Positions 20,075-28,770 of a stretch of 64,000 nt of DNA are shown one piece after another. The position numbers and the translations under genes were made by a program. Every line of letters starts with the position of its first letter. Position 1 is the first letter of the stretch. Below the pieces are notes generated by a model. It saw only the letters and a list, made by a program, of their open reading frames with translations. It ran no database searches and was not told the DNA's origin. The stretch is from Deltaproteobacteria bacterium (GTDB lineage Bacteria; Myxococcota_A; UBA9160; SMWR01): NCBI GenBank assembly GCA_019310965.1, contig JAFDDG010000014.1, positions 22,003 through 86,002 of the forward strand, given 5' to 3'.

Positions 20075-21907
20075 TCAGGTCTCCAATCCGAGCATAGCGT
20101 CGATCTCTGCGCGCAACTCTTCCACGAGGAAGGGCTGGCCCTCGACCTTCGAGAGCGATTTCGCGTCGATCAGGAACTGGCTCCGGATCAGCAGCGAGAG
20201 CTGACCGAGGTTGAGCTCCGGCACCAGCACCTTGTCGAAGCGCGCGAGCACCTCGCCGAGATCCGGCGGCAGTGGGTTCAGGTAGCGCAGGTGGATGTTC
20301 GAGACGTTCTGTCCGTCTTCCCGCGCTTCGATGCAGGCCGATAGGATGGCGCCCTGGGTGCTGCCCCAGCCCACCACCAGCAGCTCGCCGCGGTCCGGGC
20401 CGAGCACTTCGGTGGGCGGGATCTCGTTCGCGATGCGCGCCACCTTCTCGTGACGCAGTGCGTGCATGTGAGCGTTGTTCTTGGCGTCGTAGGAGACGTT
20501 GCCGGTGCCGTCCTGCTTGGCAAGGCCGCCGATCCGGTGCTCGAGCCCGGCGGTCCCGGGCGTCGCCCAGGGCCGCGCCAGGGTCTCCGGGTCGCGCGAG
20601 TAGGGTTGAAAACTCTCGGGATCGGTGGCGAAGGGCGCGCGCTCCTGTCCCAGGGAGGCGACGTCTGGGATCTGCCAGGGCTCCGCGCTATTGGCGAGAT
20701 AGCTGTCCGACAGCATCACCACCGGCGTCATGTATTTCACTGCCAGGCGGAATGCCTCGAGGGTCGTGCCGAAGCAATCGCCGGCAGTCGCGGCGGCGAT
20801 GACCGGCACCGGGCTGTCGGAGTTGCGCCCGTAGAGGGCGTTCAGCAGGTCGGCTTGTTCGACCTTCGTGGGCATGCCTGTCGACGGGCCGGCGCGCTGG
20901 ACGTTGACGACCACCAGTGGCAGCTCCGCCATGATCGCCAGGCCGAGTGCTTCTTGCTTCAGCACGAGGCCCGGGCCGCTCGTGGTGCAGACGCCGAGGG
21001 AGCCGGCGAAGGAGGCACCAATGGCCGAGCTGATGGCCGCGATCTCATCCTCGGCCTGGAAGGTCTTCACGCCAAAGTGCCGGTAGCGCGACACCTCGTG
21101 CAGCACTTCGCTGGCCGGGGTGATCGGGTACGCGCCGAGGAAGACCTCCTGGTCGAACACCTGGCTCGCCGCCACGATGCCCCAGGCCAATGCCGTGTTG
21201 CCGGTGATGTTGCGGTAGTGGCCCGGAGCGATCTTGGCCCTCGGAATCACGAACGAACGCGGGAGGGTCTCCGTCGTCTCGCCGAAAGCGTGGCCCGCCT
21301 TCAGCACGCGGGCGTTCGCCTCGAGCACGTCGCCCTTGAACTTGCCTTCCAGCCAGCGCAACGTCGGCTCCATGGGCCGGTTGTACAGCCAGTACAGCAT
21401 GCCGAGGGCGAAGAAGTTCTTGGAGCGGTCCGCGTCGCGGCTGCGGAGATCGAGGTCGGCTAGCGCCGCGCGGTTGAGCTTTGTGAACGGAATCTCGACC
21501 AGCTGGAATCGATCGCGCAGCGCCGGCAGCGGATCTTCGGTGTAGCCGGCGCGGGTGAGTGCTTTCTCGGTGAAGGCGTCGATGTTGAGGATCACCATGC
21601 CGCCGGGCCGCACGTCCTCCACGTTCGCGCGCAGCGCAGCCGGGTTGAACGACACCAGCACATCGGGGTGGTCCGCAGGGGTGCGGATATCGTGGCTCGA
21701 GAAGTGGATCTGGAAGCCCGATACGCCGGCGAGAGTGCCGGTCGGTGCGCGGATCTCCGCGGGGTAGTCCGGAAGCGTCGCTAGGTCATTTCCCGCCAGC
21801 GCGGTCGACTCGGTGAACTTGGTGCCGGTGAGCTGCATGCCGTCGCCTGAATCTCCGGTAAAGCGGATGGCGACGCTCTCGATCTCTTCGGTGGGTTTCT
21901 CGGGCAT
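20075..21907 (-). CDS. korA: 2-oxoacid:ferredoxin oxidoreductase, fused gamma-alpha subunit
   Basis: 610 aa from ATG 21907; a GTG 51 bp upstream adds a tail unlike the family. The first 190 residues are the gamma domain (VAIRFTGDSGDGMQLTGTKF). The rest is the alpha/pyrimidine-binding part (GAYPITPASEVLHE, then EDEIAAISSAIGASFAGSLGVCTTSGPG). Such gamma-alpha fusions are standard for KorA. With KorB and CoA it converts 2-oxoglutarate plus oxidised ferredoxin to succinyl-CoA, CO2 and reduced ferredoxin; the reaction can run in reverse. Confidence 0.93.
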   Translation of the reverse strand: MPEKPTEEIESVAIRFTGDSGDGMQLTGTKFTESTALAGNDLATLPDYPAEIRAPTGTLAGVSGFQIHFSSHDIRTPADHPDVLVSFNPAALRANVEDVRPGGMVILNIDAFTEKALTRAGYTEDPLPALRDRFQLVEIPFTKLNRAALADLDLRSRDADRSKNFFALGMLYWLYNRPMEPTLRWLEGKFKGDVLEANARVLKAGHAFGETTETLPRSFVIPRAKIAPGHYRNITGNTALAWGIVAASQVFDQEVFLGAYPITPASEVLHEVSRYRHFGVKTFQAEDEIAAISSAIGASFAGSLGVCTTSGPGLVLKQEALGLAIMAELPLVVVNVQRAGPSTGMPTKVEQADLLNALYGRNSDSPVPVIAAATAGDCFGTTLEAFRLAVKYMTPVVMLSDSYLANSAEPWQIPDVASLGQERAPFATDPESFQPYSRDPETLARPWATPGTAGLEHRIGGLAKQDGTGNVSYDAKNNAHMHALRHEKVARIANEIPPTEVLGPDRGELLVVGWGSTQGAILSACIEAREDGQNVSNIHLRYLNPLPPDLGEVLARFDKVLVPELNLGQLSLLIRSQFLIDAKSLSKVEGQPFLVEELRAEIDAMLGLET

Positions 21908-22120
21908 TCCTGCACTTCGCACGGCGCGGTTGTGGTAGCCGCGGCAGCGACTCGGCACTGCCAGGGGAGCGGGGAAGGAGTGTATCGGGCGTCCGCGCGG
22001 GCGAAAGGGCGAGCTTTCGGCCAGGTTGCGCCGAAAGCGGGTGGGTGGACGGGAGTTTCTGCCCCGTCCTGCGCCGCGCTGAGCCTCAAGCCGGTGCCTC
22101 CCTCGGTCGATGTTGTCCGC

Positions 22121-22582
22121 ATGTTCATTCGCACGAAGGAGGCGCGGCTGGCGGGCGGGTCCGACCTGCGCTGCCTGCGGCTCTCGCTCAACACTCCGGT
22201 GGTGGCGATCGAGGGGCTGCCGGTGGGATCGGCGGCGGCCTGCATTGCGGTCGACGGGCGGGCGGGCGGCTCGCGCTTGCTGTTGGCCCTGCGCTCGGTG
22301 CGCTCCGGGCAGTTGGCGTTCTTCGTGCCGGAGGCAGCCGGGCCGCTCGGCGACGTGGAGCTCGCCATCGAGGCGACTGTGGTTTTTGCCGAGGCCATGG
22401 GCTTTCTCTTCGATGAGGATCTGATTGCGGACGCCGGCGATCCCCGAGCCGTGGAGCGCCGCTGGCGCGAGTTCCTGGCCGAGCCCGAATTATTCGAGCT
22501 GGACCCCCCCGCAATGTTGTCGAAATTCAGGTTCATCCGGGCGCCGTCGACCGTTCGGCGCCATGCCGCGACAGGACTGTGA
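22121..22582 (+). CDS. Unrecognised 153-aa protein
   Basis: Starts at ATG 22121; the frame is open upstream, but that part is Ala/Arg-rich and unlikely to be coding. The protein starts MFIRTKEARL and has alternating hydrophobic strands in the first 90 residues, then an acidic helical tail ending in ERRWREFLAEPELFEL. There are no signal peptide, membrane segments or Cys clusters, and I do not recognise a family. It diverges from korA across about 210 bp in which I see no clear promoter. It ends 35 bp before the PilW/Tgl-like gene, so it may belong to that unit. Confidence 0.6.
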   Translation: MFIRTKEARLAGGSDLRCLRLSLNTPVVAIEGLPVGSAAACIAVDGRAGGSRLLLALRSVRSGQLAFFVPEAAGPLGDVELAIEATVVFAEAMGFLFDEDLIADAGDPRAVERRWREFLAEPELFELDPPAMLSKFRFIRAPSTVRRHAATGL

Positions 22583-22617
22583 CGACCCGCTCGCGGCGGA
22601 GAGAGGGAGGTGGCGAG

Positions 22618-23409
22618 ATGCGAAGACAGCGCTCGAGGTTGGCGTTCATGGCCGGTGTGGGGCTCCTGCTGCTGGCGACGGTGTCGGGCTGTGCCACCAG
22701 CGGCAGCCAGGCGGACGAGGATCTCGCTCGCCGTAAGGCCAGCTCTCATTTCAACCTCGCCGCCGACCACGCGGAGAACGGCCGCCTGGAGCTCGCCTTG
22801 CGCGAGCTGCTGGCGGCGCAGCGGCTCAACCCTCGCAACCCGCGGGTCGAGCACGCCCTCGGCATGGCCTACCTGCGCAAGGGCAGGCAGGTCGAGGCTG
22901 AGCAGCACATGCTGAGCGCCCTCGAGATCGCGCCGGGTTACCAGGAGGCTCGTTACAACCTCTCGACGCTGTACCTGAGCCAGGGCCGCTTCCAGGAGTG
23001 CATCCACCACTCGCAGCTGCTCTTCGATGACGCGACCTTCACGGCGCCGTGGCGGGCGCTCACCAACTGGGGCTGGGCGGCTTACCAGCTCGGCGATCCG
23101 GTGCAGGCCCGGGCCCATCTCGAGCACGCCCAGGATTACAACCCCCGGTACTGGCCGACCCAGCTGAATCTCGGCATCCTCGAACAGGAAGAGGGCAACC
23201 GGGTGGAGGCGATCCGGGCCTTTGGGGTGGTGCTGGAGCTACGGCCGACCGACAGCGCCGCCGCCGAGGCCAACTATCGGCTCGCCGAAATCCATGTCTC
23301 GATGGGACAGCGCGTTGAAGCAATGGGATACCTGCGGACGGCCGTTGTGAAGGCTCCGGACGATCCATGGGGCAAGAAATCCGAGGCGTTCCTGAAGCGT
23401 CTTCGCTGA
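22618..23409 (+). CDS. TPR lipoprotein, PilW/PilF/Tgl-like
   Basis: 263 aa from ATG 22618, preferred over GTG 22579 because GGGAGG lies 7 nt upstream. The signal peptide ends in lipobox VSGC, and at least five TPR units follow (ELALRELLAAQRLNPRNPRV is one). This is the architecture of the pilotin PilF/PilW and of Myxococcus Tgl, outer-membrane lipoproteins needed to assemble the PilQ secretin. The next gene is a RodZ-like HTH membrane protein, the same neighbour as in pilF-rodZ loci. Generic TPR lipoproteins look similar, so the specific role is probable, not certain. Confidence 0.78.
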   Translation: MRRQRSRLAFMAGVGLLLLATVSGCATSGSQADEDLARRKASSHFNLAADHAENGRLELALRELLAAQRLNPRNPRVEHALGMAYLRKGRQVEAEQHMLSALEIAPGYQEARYNLSTLYLSQGRFQECIHHSQLLFDDATFTAPWRALTNWGWAAYQLGDPVQARAHLEHAQDYNPRYWPTQLNLGILEQEEGNRVEAIRAFGVVLELRPTDSAAAEANYRLAEIHVSMGQRVEAMGYLRTAVVKAPDDPWGKKSEAFLKRLR

Positions 23410-23876
23410 CCGGAACTGGGATCGGTCACTACCTCTCCAGCCAGCGACGTCTGCGCGGGATCTCTCTGGACGAGCTCGCGGGGCGCACGAAGATCCCTCG
23501 ACGCTCGCTCGAGCGGCTCGAGGCCGGCAGCTTCGACACCGCGTCGGACGGTTTCGTGAGGAGTTTCGTGCGGGCCGTGGCGTCCTCGATGGGCCTGGAT
23601 CCCGACGAAGCCGTGATGCGACTGATCGACGAGCCCGCAGAGGTCGTTCCCCCGGAGAGCTTCGGGTGGCGGCCCAGCAGGTGGTTAGCGGGCGCGCTGG
23701 CGTTGGCCGGTGTGGGCCTGGTGCTGGTGGGGCTCTGGTGGCTTCTCGAGGCCTGGCTCGCGCCGACACCGCAGTCGGATCCCCGCGACGTGATCCTGAG
23801 GCGTGATCCTGTGCGCGCCCTGGCGGGAGAAGCTGCGCCGGCTCCCGCCCGCGACACAGCGCCCGTCGCCCCCTAG
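23367..23876 (+). CDS. RodZ-like HTH single-pass membrane protein
   Basis: 169 aa, overlapping the previous gene by 43 bp. Residues about 17-85 form an HTH_25/Xre-like domain (SSQRRLRGISLDELAGRTKI, then SLERLEAG). One transmembrane helix follows (about 107-130), then a short Pro/Ala-rich tail. RodZ links MreB to the envelope and normally has a C-terminal periplasmic domain, which is missing here. The short form could be a cut-down RodZ or a separate membrane HTH regulator. Confidence 0.75.
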   Translation: MGQEIRGVPEASSLTGTGIGHYLSSQRRLRGISLDELAGRTKIPRRSLERLEAGSFDTASDGFVRSFVRAVASSMGLDPDEAVMRLIDEPAEVVPPESFGWRPSRWLAGALALAGVGLVLVGLWWLLEAWLAPTPQSDPRDVILRRDPVRALAGEAAPAPARDTAPVAP

Positions 23877-23885
23877 CGTCGCAGC

Positions 23886-24665
23886 ATGCGTGCACAATCG
23901 AGCGAAGCGCTGGTGCTGCGCGGGGTCGATTTCGGTGAGTCGGACCGCATCTTGCACCTGCTGCTGCCCGACGTCGGGCGCCTGACTGCGATCGCCAAGG
24001 GAGCGCGGCGCAGCAGGAAACGCTTCTCGGGAACCCTGGATCTGTTCCAGCACCTGCGTGTGCTCGTCGATCGTCGCAGGCGCGGCGCCATGGCACGGCT
24101 CGACGGCGCGACCCTGCTGCGCAATTTCGACGAAATCCGCATCGATCCCTCGCGCTTCGCCCTCGGCTGCTTCCTGCTCGAGCTACTCGACCGGTTGGCA
24201 CCGGAGGGTGGTGCCCGCGCCGATACGCAGCGGCTGTTCCGTTTTGCCCTGGATTCGCTTGCGTTGGTGTCGGAGCGGCCGGTCGATGGCGCGCTGCGCG
24301 TATTGCTCGAGCTGCGTGCGCTGGACGCGCTGGGCCTGCGGCCGGAATTCTCGCGCTGCGTGCGCTGCGCCGGGGATGCCCTGGTGCGCGGCGGAGCGGT
24401 GTCCTTTCACGTGGCCGACGGCGGAGTCGTGTGCGGACCCTGCGCCAGGGAGGGGGAGGGCCTGCTCGCGGTGCACCCGGGCACCCTGCGAGCCCTCGAG
24501 CAGGGCCTGCGTTTCGAGCTGCATCAGCTGCACCGCCTGGCGCTCGGACCAGAATTGCTGGCCGAGGCGCGTCTGTTGCTCGGTCGCTTCGAACGCTTCC
24601 ACGTGGGGGTCGAGTTGCGCAGCCGTCGCTTTCTCGAAGAACGTCTGCCGGCGGTGCGCGTCTGA
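23886..24665 (+). CDS. recO: DNA repair protein RecO
   Basis: 259 aa, family-typical. RecO loads RecA with RecR on single-stranded DNA coated with SSB. The N-terminal OB fold (SEALVLRGVDFGESDRILHL) and helical middle fit. A zinc-type site is visible: CVRCAGDALV followed about 20 residues later by CGPC. It begins 9 bp after the HTH gene. Confidence 0.92.
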   Translation: MRAQSSEALVLRGVDFGESDRILHLLLPDVGRLTAIAKGARRSRKRFSGTLDLFQHLRVLVDRRRRGAMARLDGATLLRNFDEIRIDPSRFALGCFLLELLDRLAPEGGARADTQRLFRFALDSLALVSERPVDGALRVLLELRALDALGLRPEFSRCVRCAGDALVRGGAVSFHVADGGVVCGPCAREGEGLLAVHPGTLRALEQGLRFELHQLHRLALGPELLAEARLLLGRFERFHVGVELRSRRFLEERLPAVRV

Positions 24666-24737
24666 GCGGCTCCCGGGGGCGGCCCGGGAAAAGCCGATAT
24701 ACTCGGCCGCTCCCAACCCCCCCGGCAGGATTCGTCG

Positions 24738-26078
24738 ATGGCTTCTCCGACCCCGGATACGCGCCTCGAGCGCATGGATGATCTCGTCTCGCTCTGCGCC
24801 CGCCGCGGCTTCATCTTCGCGTCGAGTGAGATCTACGGTGGCATCAACGGTTTCTGGGACTATGGGCCGCTCGGCGTCGAGCTGAAGAACAACCTGAAAG
24901 CCCGTTGGTGGCAGCGTGTCGTGCGTGAGCGCGACGACGTGGAGGGGCTGGACAGCTCGATCATCTGCCACCCGCGCACCTGGGAGGCCTCAGGGCACGT
25001 CGAGCATTTCAGCGATCCGATGGTGGATTGCCGCGCGTGCAAGAAGCGCTTCCGCGCCGACCAGCTCGGCGACGCCGGAAAGTGCAGCGCCCGCGAAGGC
25101 AGCTCCGAGCACGATTTCACCGAGCCGCGGAACTTCAACCTGATGCTGCAGACGCGCATCGGTGCGTCCGAAGAGGCGGCCTCCGTCGCGTACCTGCGCG
25201 CCGAGACCTGCCAGTCGATTTTCACCGATTTCAAGCGGGTGCGAGAAGTCGCACGGCAGAAGCTGCCCTTCGGTATCGCCCAGATCGGCAAGGCGTTCCG
25301 CAACGAGATCAACCCGCGCAACTTCACGTTTCGCTCGCGGGAGTTCGAGCAGGCGGAGATGGAATTCTTCTGCCACCCGTCCGGCCGAGAGCAGTGGTTC
25401 GCGCACTGGCTCGACGAGCGAATGCGCTTCCACAAGGAGCTGGGTGTCGACGAGGCGAACCTGCGCACGCGTCCGCACGAGCAAGACGAGCTGGCCCACT
25501 ATGCCAATCAGGCCGTCGACGTGGAGTACCGCTTTCCCTTCGGCTGGCAGGAGATCGAGGGCATCCACGACCGCGGGGATTGGGATCTCTCGCGTCACGG
25601 GGAGTACTCGGGCAAGGATCTCGCTGTCACCGACCCGGACTCCAAGGAGCGGGTGCTGCCGCTGGTGATCGAAACCTCCGTCGGCGTGGATCGCACCTGC
25701 CTCGCGCTGCTGTGCGATGCCTATTGCGTGGAAGAGCTCGAGGGGGGGGACTCGCGCACGGTGCTGCGGCTCGATCCGGCATTGGCGCCCCTCAAGGCCG
25801 CGGTGCTCCCGCTCTCGAAGAAGCTGGCCGATCCGGCGCGGCGTCTGTATCGGGAGCTGCAGCGCCACTGGAATGTGTTCTATGACGACGCCGGCAACAT
25901 CGGGCGCCGCTATCGCCGCCAGGACGAGGCGGGTACTCCTTTCTGCCTGACCTACGACTTCGAATCCGAAGACGACGGTCAGGTGACCGCGCGCGAGCGC
26001 GACGCCATGACCCAGATTCGTCTGCCGATCGAGGGTGTGGTGGTCTGGCTGCGCGAGCGCCTGGAGGCGCGCGCTTGA
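24738..26078 (+). CDS. glyS: Glycyl-tRNA synthetase, homodimeric type
   Basis: 446 aa single-chain (alpha2) GlyRS, not the alpha2beta2 bacterial form. GFIFASSEIYGGINGFWDYGPLG at residues 24-46, CRACKKRF and the class II motif 2 FRNEINPRNFTFRSREFEQAEMEFF are diagnostic; ETSVGVDRT is motif 3. TATACT occurs 35 bp before the start as a possible -10, without a good -35. The last four bases overlap the start of the next gene (TTGA). Confidence 0.95.
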   Translation: MASPTPDTRLERMDDLVSLCARRGFIFASSEIYGGINGFWDYGPLGVELKNNLKARWWQRVVRERDDVEGLDSSIICHPRTWEASGHVEHFSDPMVDCRACKKRFRADQLGDAGKCSAREGSSEHDFTEPRNFNLMLQTRIGASEEAASVAYLRAETCQSIFTDFKRVREVARQKLPFGIAQIGKAFRNEINPRNFTFRSREFEQAEMEFFCHPSGREQWFAHWLDERMRFHKELGVDEANLRTRPHEQDELAHYANQAVDVEYRFPFGWQEIEGIHDRGDWDLSRHGEYSGKDLAVTDPDSKERVLPLVIETSVGVDRTCLALLCDAYCVEELEGGDSRTVLRLDPALAPLKAAVLPLSKKLADPARRLYRELQRHWNVFYDDAGNIGRRYRRQDEAGTPFCLTYDFESEDDGQVTARERDAMTQIRLPIEGVVVWLRERLEARA

Positions 26079-26551
26079 AGCTCTGGCTGTCTTGCGCGCT
26101 GGTGCTGCTGGTGGGCGCATGCAGCACCCCGACCTACCCCATTCCGGCTCCGCCAGAGGGTGCCATCGACGTGGCGCCGGCCACCGCGCTGGCCTTCCAG
26201 CAGCGCTCAGAGGCCTTCTATGTGCGGCTGATCCAGCGTCGCTTCAATGCCCTCGAGACCTTCAACGATCGCTCTCTGCGCAGCCATTTCCGCACGGAGG
26301 AGGCGTTCTTCGACTATTACGCGGAGCTGGCAAACCTCTTCGACGAGGCCCACTTCGAGCACAGCCGGCCCTCCCAGGCACTCGTCTTCGATTTTCTCTT
26401 CGGTACGCCCGACTCTGCCCTCGTCCAGGTCCTCTACATCGGGCAGGACGATCGTCCGCTGCGCCCAAACGACGTCCGCCTGATTCGGATCGATCGCTGG
26501 GATCGCCACGAGGACGCCTGGTGGATCACTCCGGGAGCCGCCTGGCGCTGA
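26075..26551 (+). CDS. Small lipoprotein, unknown role
   Basis: 158 aa from a TTG start overlapping the glyS stop. The signal peptide MKLWLSCALVLLVGAC ends in lipobox VGAC (Cys16). The mature part has alpha/beta content with YVRLIQRRFNALETFND and a C-terminal RIDRWDRHEDAWWITPGAAWR. It resembles small NTF2-like or snoaL-fold proteins, but I cannot assign it. Confidence 0.65.
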   Translation: MKLWLSCALVLLVGACSTPTYPIPAPPEGAIDVAPATALAFQQRSEAFYVRLIQRRFNALETFNDRSLRSHFRTEEAFFDYYAELANLFDEAHFEHSRPSQALVFDFLFGTPDSALVQVLYIGQDDRPLRPNDVRLIRIDRWDRHEDAWWITPGAAWR

Positions 26552-26992
26552 CACTCTGTTGACGGGCGGTCACCTCAGGTGAATGTTCGTCCACAGAAGT
26601 GGAAAACCGTTTCTCACGAACGGGTGGCTGTGCCGTTGGTCCAGGCCTCGGTGCGAAGCGAACATTGGGCTAGATATCAATAAGTTACGAGGATTTCTGC
26701 GGGTTTGTGCGTTCTGGCATGTGGCTTGCTTATGAGAGGCCCAGGACTCAGGTCCCTCTTTCGGAAAGCCAACCGCCAGGACGGAGGACGTACAAGCCAG
26801 CGAGACGGGGATCAGCGGAGTTCAGGGACCGCGGATTCACTTCTCACCCCCCCATGATTCTGGACTCGTTCTGCCGGCCCGAACGCGCTGTGTGCGTTGC
26901 CCGGCACTCACGTTGCCCGGCAGCAGGGAGGGGAGCCGCCCAAGGGCGGTCGGTTTGTACGCTTCGTCCTTGCCTGTGCAAGGAGAGCTGTA
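26552..26992 (+). other. 441-bp regulatory gap before the first sigma factor
   Basis: No supported gene. It holds a perfect operator-like palindrome TCACCT-C-AGGTGA (26570-26582). A possible hairpin follows, with outer arms GTTCGT/ACGAAC and inner CCAC/GTGG (about 26585-26625). An AT-richer stretch comes next (ATATCAATAAG near 26675), then the sigma54-type promoter at 26715. After that is a leader of about 250 nt with no clear structure. Confidence 0.5.
26715..26730 (+). promoter_or_regulatory. Sigma54 (-24/-12) promoter
   Basis: TGGCAT-GTGGC-TTGCT, matching the consensus TGGCAC-N5-TTGCA with correct GG/GC spacing. Expected transcription start is near 26742, giving about a 250-nt leader to the sigma factor gene at 26993. 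An enhancer-binding activator would be needed. Confidence 0.7.
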
Positions 26993-27568
26993 GTGGCTCA
27001 AGAAGTCTGGTCGAGTGATGCGGATCTCGTGACACAAATTCTCGGAGGCGACGCGGAAGCCTTCGATCTGCTGTACGAGACGTACTTCCCGCGGGTCTAT
27101 CGCTTTGCCCTCAAGCGGCTGCGCGACTCCGGTGAGGCCGGGGACGTGACCCAGGAGGTCTTCCTCACCGTCTTCCACGCGCTGGGGAGCTACCGCGGCC
27201 AATCGAGTCTGCTCGTCTGGATCTTCGGAATCACCCGAAACACCGTGAATCGGCGCTTTCGCAAGGTGCGCCCGCGGTTCGAGTCGCTCGACCAGGACGG
27301 CGCTCGCCAGGTAGCGGCGGCGGCGCCGGCCCCAGACCAGACCGTCGAGGCGCGCAGATTGCTCCGGCGCTGCGAGGAAATCGTCGAGCGCGAGCTCACG
27401 CCGCTGCAGCGCCGCATCTTCCACCTGAAGCATCTGCGCCGGCAGCCCGTGCGGAGAATCGCCGAGGCGCTGGGCAAGTCTGAGGACGCCATCAAGGCGA
27501 ACCTCTACCGGATGCGCCGAGCGCTCGCCCAGGGCGCTCCGGGGCTCGAGGTGCTGCTCGGCCGTTGA
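26993..27568 (+). CDS. ECF-type RNA polymerase sigma factor (1)
   Basis: 191 aa from GTG 26993, with AGGAGAG 6 nt upstream. The sigma2 region is FDLLYETYFPRVYRFALKRL to GDVTQEVFLTVFHALGSYRG (about 18-68). The sigma4 HTH is near the C-terminus (RRIAEALGKSEDAIKANLYRMRRAL). Sigma1 and sigma3 are absent, as in ECF sigmas. It would direct polymerase to its own promoter class. No classical anti-sigma gene is adjacent. It is paralogous in layout to the next sigma gene. Confidence 0.9.
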   Translation: MAQEVWSSDADLVTQILGGDAEAFDLLYETYFPRVYRFALKRLRDSGEAGDVTQEVFLTVFHALGSYRGQSSLLVWIFGITRNTVNRRFRKVRPRFESLDQDGARQVAAAAPAPDQTVEARRLLRRCEEIVERELTPLQRRIFHLKHLRRQPVRRIAEALGKSEDAIKANLYRMRRALAQGAPGLEVLLGR

Positions 27569-27671
27569 CTCCTCTGGCAGCCGGGGTCCTCTTCTGCTCC
27601 CGGCCCGCCCCTGCAGGGAGGTTTTCTCGGCCGCCGAGCTGACACTTGTCTAGCTTCGAGGCCACACAACA

Positions 27672-27697
27672 GTAAGAGGCGCCTCGGCGCCGCTTAC
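27672..27697 (+). promoter_or_regulatory. 26-bp palindrome before second sigma gene
   Basis: GTAAG-a-GGCGCC-tc-GGCGCC-g-CTTAC: 12-nt arms with one mismatch and a 2-nt centre, 30 bp before the TTG start at 27727. It could be a repressor operator or an RNA hairpin close to the ribosome site. Confidence 0.55.
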
Positions 27698-27726
27698 CTG
27701 GGGAGGGACAGCGCGAGGAGTCCGCG

Positions 27727-28347
27727 TTGCCCCGGCAAGAACCGTCCAGTCCGATCCCGCACATCCGGCGTCTGAGCGCGACGGCGAGCGACACCGAGCT
27801 CGTCCGGGGTGTCTGCGAGGGCAGTGAGCATCACTTCAACGCGCTCTACGAGCGCTACTTTCAGCGCATCTCCAGCTTCGTCTACCTGCGGGTCCGCAAC
27901 CGCGCGGATGCCGAGGAGATCGTCCAGGAGGTCTTCACCGTGGTTTTTCGCTCGGTGTCATCCTGGCGCGGGCAGTCGTCGCTGTCATCCTGGATCTACG
28001 GCATTGCCAAGAATACGGCCAACAATCATATTCGCCGGTCCAAGTCCCAGGCACTACGCATCGAGCGTGCGGAGTCTGAGCTGGTGCAATCGCGTCACTC
28101 GATCGACCATTGCAGTCCTGAAGATCGCCTCAACCTGCGTCGTTGTGAGGCAGTGATTCGCGACCGCTTGGCCTCCATGTCGGAGTGGCACGCTGAGGCA
28201 TTCGTCTTGAGGCATTTCGAGAACATGTCGATCGGGGAAATCGCTGAGCGCGTCTCCCGGTCGAATGATGCGGTTCGCTCGTCTCTTTGCCGGATGAAGA
28301 AGGTTTTGGTAGAGGCAGTGGATGCGGAGCGTGCAATTGCGAACTGA
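27727..28347 (+). CDS. ECF-type RNA polymerase sigma factor (2)
   Basis: 206 aa from TTG 27727, with GAGGAG 5 nt upstream. Sigma2 spans about 35-100 (FNALYERYFQRISSFVYLRV to AEEIVQEVFTVVFRSVSSWRG) and sigma4 about 145-200 (SIGEIAERVSRSNDAVRSSL). The QEVF and WRGQSSL text is shared with sigma factor 1, pointing to an old duplication or joint recruitment. The small gene 66 bp downstream is the only candidate regulator in the locus. Confidence 0.9.
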   Translation: MPRQEPSSPIPHIRRLSATASDTELVRGVCEGSEHHFNALYERYFQRISSFVYLRVRNRADAEEIVQEVFTVVFRSVSSWRGQSSLSSWIYGIAKNTANNHIRRSKSQALRIERAESELVQSRHSIDHCSPEDRLNLRRCEAVIRDRLASMSEWHAEAFVLRHFENMSIGEIAERVSRSNDAVRSSLCRMKKVLVEAVDAERAIAN

Positions 28348-28413
28348 GTACACAGGGTTTGTTGGCGTGAGCTCTGACATCGCGCGCAATCGAGGGGGGG
28401 CCGAGAAGTCGGC

Positions 28414-28602
28414 ATGAGAGGTCAACGGAAAAGACAGGATATGGAAGACGGGGCGAACGAAGCCACGCTGGAAGAGCTGCAGGAGTTTCTCGAGGGCGAC
28501 GTCCTCGCCGTTCCCGCAGATTTGGAATTCAAGGAGCGCTTGCGGCAGAGTCTCTGGGAGATGGTGCGCCTGCGCTTCGGCAGATCCCGCTCCGACGCCT
28601 GA
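28414..28602 (+). CDS. Small acidic protein downstream of ECF sigma
   Basis: 62 aa from ATG 28414, or 53 aa from ATG 28441; the start is uncertain. The core reads LEELQEFLEGDVLAVPADLEF followed by KERLRQSLWEMVRLRF: an acidic helix, a short linker, then a basic amphipathic helix. There is no zinc motif or membrane segment, so it is not a standard ZAS anti-sigma factor. Position right after the sigma gene suggests it binds or tunes the sigma factor; that is inference. Confidence 0.55.
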   Translation: MRGQRKRQDMEDGANEATLEELQEFLEGDVLAVPADLEFKERLRQSLWEMVRLRFGRSRSDA

Positions 28603-28699
28603 CGCGCCACCCCCACGTCGCCCGGGCAGACGGGGACGCCCTTGCCTCTTGCCTTTTCTGGGGCAATCGAGGCTGCCGGTGGACCTCGCCCGCTGATCC

Positions 28700-28765
28700 G
28701 AGCCAGGGCGGGCGGGCGGAGGGCGCGGCGCCTCCAGCACAGCACGCGGATCACTCGCAGGAGAG
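28700..28765. repeat. End fragment of the palindromic element family
   Basis: Contains GGGCGGGCGGAGGGCGCGG followed by a degenerate terminal GATCACTCGCAGGAGAG. The order matches the right ends of elements A, B and C. It lies between the small acidic gene and the convergent exonuclease, ending close to the exonuclease stop. The rest of 28603-28770 holds nothing else recognisable. Confidence 0.6.
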
Positions 28766-28770
28766 CCCGC

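Noticed and set aside
24666..24737. Terminator in the recO-glyS gap (CCCGGG-GGCGG-CCCGGG)
   Set aside because: The short GC hairpin is followed by AAAA, not T, and TATACT downstream has no -35, so neither a terminator nor a promoter can be claimed with confidence.
26707..27018. 103-codon frame in the leader of the first sigma gene
   Set aside because: No ribosome site or domain, odd composition, and it overlaps the sigma factor start.
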